A stretch of 64,000 nt of DNA from contig NZ_BAABBO010000014.1 in assembly GCF_039538005.1 (NCBI RefSeq), positions 132,535-196,534 of the forward strand, read 5' to 3'. The notes under the pieces were generated by a model. That model was not told the origin of the DNA, did not search any database, and saw only the letters and a list, made by a program, of their open reading frames with translations. The translations under genes were made by a program, and so were the position numbers. This DNA comes from Allohahella marinimesophila (lineage in GTDB: Bacteria > Pseudomonadota > Gammaproteobacteria > Pseudomonadales > Oleiphilaceae). This document shows, piece by piece, positions 60,727 through 64,000 of this stretch. Each line of letters begins with the position of its first letter. Position 1 is the stretch's first letter.

Positions 60727-61002
60727 CTACCGTTTGGCTTTCTTGTCTGCCACGTGGCCTTTGAAGGTTCGCGTAGCAGAAAATTCGCCCAGCTTATGCC
60801 CGACCATATCTTCGGTCACATAAACAGGAACATGTTGCCGGCCGTTATGAACGGCAATCGTCAAACCAACCATTTCTGGAAATATGGTTGAACGACGTGA
60901 CCAGGTCTTGATCGGTTTCTTATCTTTGATTTCGTTAGCCGCTTCAACCTTCTTAAGCAAATGCAGGTCGATGAACGGTCCTTTCTTCAATGAACGTGGC
61001 AC
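60727..61002 (-). CDS. rpsS: 30S ribosomal protein S19
   Basis: 91 residues. MPRSLKKGPFIDLHLLKKVE and VYVTEDMVGHKLGEFSATRT are the family signatures. S19 pairs with S13 in the head. Ten bases after rplB. Confidence 0.98.
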   Translation of the reverse strand: MPRSLKKGPFIDLHLLKKVEAANEIKDKKPIKTWSRRSTIFPEMVGLTIAVHNGRQHVPVYVTEDMVGHKLGEFSATRTFKGHVADKKAKR

Positions 61003-61012
61003 GATTTAACTC

Positions 61013-61837
61013 CTACTTCGCTTTACGGCTGCGGATAATCATTTTATCCGTACGCTTGTTCTTTCTGGTCTTGTAGCCCTTGGTCGGCACACCCCATGGA
61101 GTAACCGGGTGCTTACCAAAGTTACGCCCTTCACCACCACCATGTGGGTGATCGACCGGGTTCATGACCGTACCGCGCACTGTCGGACGAACGCCTATCC
61201 AACGCTTAGCACCAGCCTTGCCGTAAACCTTCAGGTTATGCTCTGAATTACACACTTCTCCCAGCGTGGCTCTGCACTCGGACAACACCTTGCGCATCTC
61301 TCCAGACTTGAGACGAAGCGTCGCATAGACACCCTCTCGCGCCACTACCTGAGCGGACGTGCCAGCACTGCGGATCATCTGGGCGCCTTTACCCGGCTTG
61401 AGCTCAATACAGTGCACAACACTACCAACAGGAATATTCCGAAGCGGCAGACAGCTTCCGGAACGTATTGGTGCGTCTTCGCCGTTCTGAATGGTGTCAC
61501 CAGCCTTAAGACCCTTGCTCGCAACTATGTATCGCTTGTCCCCATCAGCATAGGCAACCAACGCGATATGAGCGGATCTATTAGGATCGTACTCAAGCCT
61601 TTCAACGACTGCGGGAACGCCATCCTTGTTTCGCTTGAAATCGATGACACGATAAAGGCGCTTGTGACCACCACCCTGATGGCGAACGGTAATGCGCCCC
61701 GTATTGTTACGCCCACCTTTCTTGGTGAGTGTCTCGGTAAGCCTGGCTACAGGCGCACCTTTGTGAAGATCATGGTTGACTACTTTAACCACATGACGCC
61801 GACCAGCCGACGTCGGCTTAGTTTTTAAAACTGGCAT
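61013..61837 (-). CDS. rplB: 50S ribosomal protein L2
   Basis: 274 residues. The peptidyl-transferase-proximal NPVDHPHGGGEGRNFGKHPV loop with its conserved His is present; GRITVRHQGGGHKRLYRVID marks the N-terminal RNA-binding part. Nine bases after rplW. Confidence 0.98.
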   Translation of the reverse strand: MPVLKTKPTSAGRRHVVKVVNHDLHKGAPVARLTETLTKKGGRNNTGRITVRHQGGGHKRLYRVIDFKRNKDGVPAVVERLEYDPNRSAHIALVAYADGDKRYIVASKGLKAGDTIQNGEDAPIRSGSCLPLRNIPVGSVVHCIELKPGKGAQMIRSAGTSAQVVAREGVYATLRLKSGEMRKVLSECRATLGEVCNSEHNLKVYGKAGAKRWIGVRPTVRGTVMNPVDHPHGGGEGRNFGKHPVTPWGVPTKGYKTRKNKRTDKMIIRSRKAK

Positions 61838-61846
61838 ATAAACCCC

Positions 61847-62143
61847 TTATTCGACGTCAGCGAATTCAATAGTCTGACCTTCAGCCAGGCGAACGTAAGC
61901 CTTTCTGACTGCAGACTTCTTACCAATACCACGAGCTGTACGCTTGGTCTTACCTTTGATGGTGACCACTTGAACAGCCTGGACCGAGACTTTGAACAAT
62001 GCCTCCACTGCCTGCCTAACCTCAGCTTTAGTGGCGTCAGGCGCGATCTTGAAAGTCACCTGGTTATTCAGCTCAGCAATCCGGGTCGCTTTTTCCGAGA
62101 CATGCGGGCCAAGCAGCACCTTATACAATCTTTCGCGAATCAT
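61847..62143 (-). CDS. rplW: 50S ribosomal protein L23
   Basis: 98 residues. ERLYKVLLGPHVSEKATRIA and the C-terminal KAYVRLAEGQTIEFA are typical. L23 docks trigger factor and SRP at the tunnel exit. Start overlaps the rplD stop by four bases (ATGA). Confidence 0.98.
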   Translation of the reverse strand: MIRERLYKVLLGPHVSEKATRIAELNNQVTFKIAPDATKAEVRQAVEALFKVSVQAVQVVTIKGKTKRTARGIGKKSAVRKAYVRLAEGQTIEFADVE

Positions 62144-62742
62144 CCCAGCATCTCCTCTATCTTCTTGATTGCCGATACGGTAACGACAACCTTTTCGCAG
62201 TTTATGAGGCTCACCGGGTCGATTCCCTGCGCATCACAAACATAGATGCGAGGAATATTGCGCGAAGCGAGGTACAACTTCTCATCCACTTCTTCGGTGA
62301 TAATCAGAGCGTTACTGATACCCATATTCTGAAGCTTCTCAGCGAACTGCTTCGTCTTGTGCGTGTCTGGTGTAACTGACTCAACAACCAAGAGACGATC
62401 TTGCCGAACGAGCTCAGACAATATTGCCTGCATAGCCGCTCGATACATCTTCTTGTTGACCTTTTGACTATGGTCACGAGGTCGGGCTGCGAATGTAACA
62501 CCGCCCCCTCTCCAGATTGGGCTACGAATCGTTCCAGCTCTCGCACGACCAGTACCCTTCTGACGCCATGGCTTCTTACCGCCACCACTCACATCGGAAC
62601 GAGTCTTTTGTGCTTTGCTACCCTGGCGTGCGCCTGCTAGATATGCAGTGACTACCTGGTGAACCAGATCCTGGTTAAACTCTCTACCGAAGGCCTGGTC
62701 GGACACGGCAAGCGCTTCTGCGCCTTGAACATTCAATTGCAT
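62140..62742 (-). CDS. rplD: 50S ribosomal protein L4
   Basis: 200 residues. The extended loop with GGGKKPWRQKGTGRARAGTI reaches the exit tunnel; the globular part contains LLVVESVTPDTHKTKQFAEK. In E. coli L4 also represses the S10 operon; whether it does here cannot be judged. Nine bases after rplC. Confidence 0.98.
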   Translation of the reverse strand: MQLNVQGAEALAVSDQAFGREFNQDLVHQVVTAYLAGARQGSKAQKTRSDVSGGGKKPWRQKGTGRARAGTIRSPIWRGGGVTFAARPRDHSQKVNKKMYRAAMQAILSELVRQDRLLVVESVTPDTHKTKQFAEKLQNMGISNALIITEEVDEKLYLASRNIPRIYVCDAQGIDPVSLINCEKVVVTVSAIKKIEEMLG

Positions 62743-62751
62743 CTGCGCCCC

Positions 62752-63405
62752 CTATCCCTTCTTAGTTACAGCTTTAACAGCCGGCTTAACAATGACGTTA
62801 CTGCCGACAGCACCTGGCACGGATCCGGAGACGAGCAACAGATTTCGCTCTTCATCCACTCGCGCGATAGTGAGGCTCTGGACGGTAATTTGCTTGTTAC
62901 CCATCTGTCCGGCCATCTTCTTTCCCTTGAACACCTTGCCTGGCGACTGGTTTTGACCTATCGAACCAGGAGCTCGGTGAGAAAGAGAGTTACCGTGAGT
63001 AGCGTCCTGCATAGAGAAGTTCCAGCGCTTAATAACGCCGGCAAAGCCTTTTCCCTTCGAAACACCAGTAACATCAACAGACTGACCAGGCGCGAAGATA
63101 GATACGCGCACTTCGTCACCGGCGTTGAAGCCAGAAATATCGTCGGAGCTTATGCGGAACTCGTCGAAACGCGCAGCCGGTTCTACGCCAGTCTTGGCGA
63201 AGATACCTGCTTCGGGCTTGTTGAGCCGAGAAGGCTTCTTTGAACCAGAAGCCACTTGAACTGCCGTATAACCGTCAACTTCCAGCGATTTCACCTGGGT
63301 GATAACGTTTTTCGACACTTCGATGACGGTCACAGCTGTAGCCGTGCCATCTTCTAAAAACAAACGAGTCATGCCAACCTTACGGCCGACTAAACCAATT
63401 GCCAT
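62752..63405 (-). CDS. rplC: 50S ribosomal protein L3
   Basis: 217 residues. MAIGLVGRKVGMTRLFLEDG opens it; KGKGFAGVIKRWNFSMQDAT and HGNSLSHRAPGSIGQNQSPG form the loop toward the peptidyl-transferase centre, where Gln in IGQNQ is the PrmB methylation site of the family. 86 bases after rpsJ. Confidence 0.98.
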   Translation of the reverse strand: MAIGLVGRKVGMTRLFLEDGTATAVTVIEVSKNVITQVKSLEVDGYTAVQVASGSKKPSRLNKPEAGIFAKTGVEPAARFDEFRISSDDISGFNAGDEVRVSIFAPGQSVDVTGVSKGKGFAGVIKRWNFSMQDATHGNSLSHRAPGSIGQNQSPGKVFKGKKMAGQMGNKQITVQSLTIARVDEERNLLLVSGSVPGAVGSNVIVKPAVKAVTKKG

Positions 63406-63491
63406 TTTTCACCTCTTAGTGTACGGGGCTAACCCTCTATGGCCACAATATGTGTTACACCAATGAAGCGGGATATTGCTATCCCTATCTG

Positions 63492-63803
63492 TTAACCGAG
63501 ACTGATTTGAACATCAACTCCGGCCGCAAGATCTAGCTTCATTAGCGCGTCTACGGTTTTTTCCGTAGGCTCGACGATGTCGAGCAATCTTTTATGTGTT
63601 CGTATTTCATATTGATCTCGCGCGTCTTTGTTAACGTGCGGCGAAATAAGAATCGTGAATCTCTCGTGCTTCGTTGGCAATGGGATTGGGCCGCGAACTT
63701 GCGCTCCAGTCCTTTTAGCCGTATCAACTATTTCCTGAGTTGACTGATCAATCAGGCGATAGTCGAAAGCCTTGAGTCGAATTCTAATCGTTTGGCTTTG
63801 CAT
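63492..63803 (-). CDS. rpsJ: 30S ribosomal protein S10
   Basis: 103 residues from ATG 63803 (MQSQTIRIRLKAFDYRLIDQ); upstream codons are not conserved. PIPLPTKHERFTILISPHVN is the loop that also binds NusB in antitermination. First gene of the S10 operon; the promoter should lie between it and the tuf terminator (63804-63920). Confidence 0.98.
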   Translation of the reverse strand: MQSQTIRIRLKAFDYRLIDQSTQEIVDTAKRTGAQVRGPIPLPTKHERFTILISPHVNKDARDQYEIRTHKRLLDIVEPTEKTVDALMKLDLAAGVDVQISLG

Positions 63804-63923
63804 TTGTACTCTCCGACACAATAGGCAGGCATCCACCCATCGAAAAAGGAGCCGCATTGTAAGCGCGGCTTTCAAGCCTGTCAACCTGATTCCAATGGGA
63901 ACAGTATTATCAAGACTAATAAA

Positions 63924-63944
63924 AAAGGGGGCCTAGCCCCCTTT
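63924..63944 (-). terminator. tuf terminator
   Basis: On the minus strand GGGGGC-TAG-GCCCCC is followed by six Ts (63921-63926). It separates tuf from the S10 operon. Confidence 0.9.
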
Positions 63945-63964
63945 GAACGTCAACTACCTAATCA

Positions 63965-64000
63965 TTACTCGATTACTTTAGAGACAACACCGGCCCCTAC
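63965..64000 (-). CDS. tuf: C-terminal end of elongation factor Tu
   Basis: The last 11 codons read VGAGVVSKVIE and then TAA, the invariant EF-Tu C-terminus. The rest lies beyond the right edge. Placement directly before rpsJ is the usual str-S10 order. Confidence 0.9.
   Translation of the reverse strand, partial: VGAGVVSKVIE

Noticed and set aside
50209..63803. Many long plus-strand frames opposite the ribosomal genes
   Set aside because: They are antisense to conserved genes, have no ribosome sites or families, and mirror codon use of the real strand.
1..64000. CRISPR arrays and tRNA/rRNA genes
   Set aside because: No regularly spaced direct repeats of CRISPR length and no tRNA or rRNA signatures were seen on reading both strands; a covariance search was not possible.

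Overview
The window looks like the chromosome of a free-living gammaproteobacterium, probably marine or pseudomonad-like. The reasons are an intact tuf-S10-spc-alpha ribosomal superoperon, the order rplQ - uvrA - YajR-type transporter - ssb familiar from Pseudomonas relatives, a VPLPA-CTERM-type exported protein, and a selenium locus. I cannot name a genus from the sequence alone.

Layout. (1) 1-8.6 kb is mostly core-like: the 3' end of a SenB-like selenosugar synthase, a fused NADH-dehydrogenase-like/SelD protein, YihY, a small heat-shock protein, a CoA-binding protein, a Rho-N/SAP-like protein, MnmH (SelU), AzlCD, MscL, an amphi-Trp protein and a methyltransferase. (2) 9.0-21.2 kb is a mobile segment. 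An IS21-type istA/istB pair sits near one end, and matching ~112-bp inverted termini lie at 9085-9196 and 21071-21182. Between them are a degraded HTH gene, an AlpA-like regulator, an unknown gene and a detoxification/catabolic set: TetR/NemR-like repressor, HSL-type esterase, TesB-like thioesterase, NAD(P)-binding reductase, old yellow enzyme, acyl-CoA ligase and a Crp/Fnr regulator. Three copies of an ATGACCGGTCAT-type palindrome mark this as one regulon. (3) 21.3-25 kb holds a compact NAD/nucleotide module: NT5C-like nucleotidase and NrtR-like Nudix regulator on one strand, and a soluble SPFH protein, an NAD-kinase-like protein and a small unknown protein on the other, with three operator-like palindromes in the divergent promoter. 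(4) 25.3-45 kb is an accessory island: an MmeI-type restriction-modification enzyme, a CoiA-like nuclease, a fibrinogen-like exported protein broken by an in-frame TAA, a serine resolvase, several unknown membrane proteins or lipoproteins, a VPLPA-CTERM protein, a run of antitoxin-like genes without toxins (one an RHH-XRE fusion), two overlapping tiny membrane proteins, a strongly structured small RNA with its own promoter and terminator, and at the right edge three overlapping tyrosine recombinases plus a small coiled-coil protein. (5) 45-64 kb is core again: ssb, the transporter, uvrA, then rplQ-rpoA-rpsD-rpsK-rpsM-rpmJ-secY and on through spc and S10 to the end of tuf, all on the minus strand.

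The recombinase end abuts the ssb terminator, so the island was probably inserted just downstream of ssb; its far boundary is not resolved. The least familiar material is the Nudix-regulated SPFH/NAD-kinase-like module (21.3-25 kb) and the 36.3-39.6 kb stretch with orphan antitoxins, the structured RNA and the micro-proteins next to the recombinase trio.
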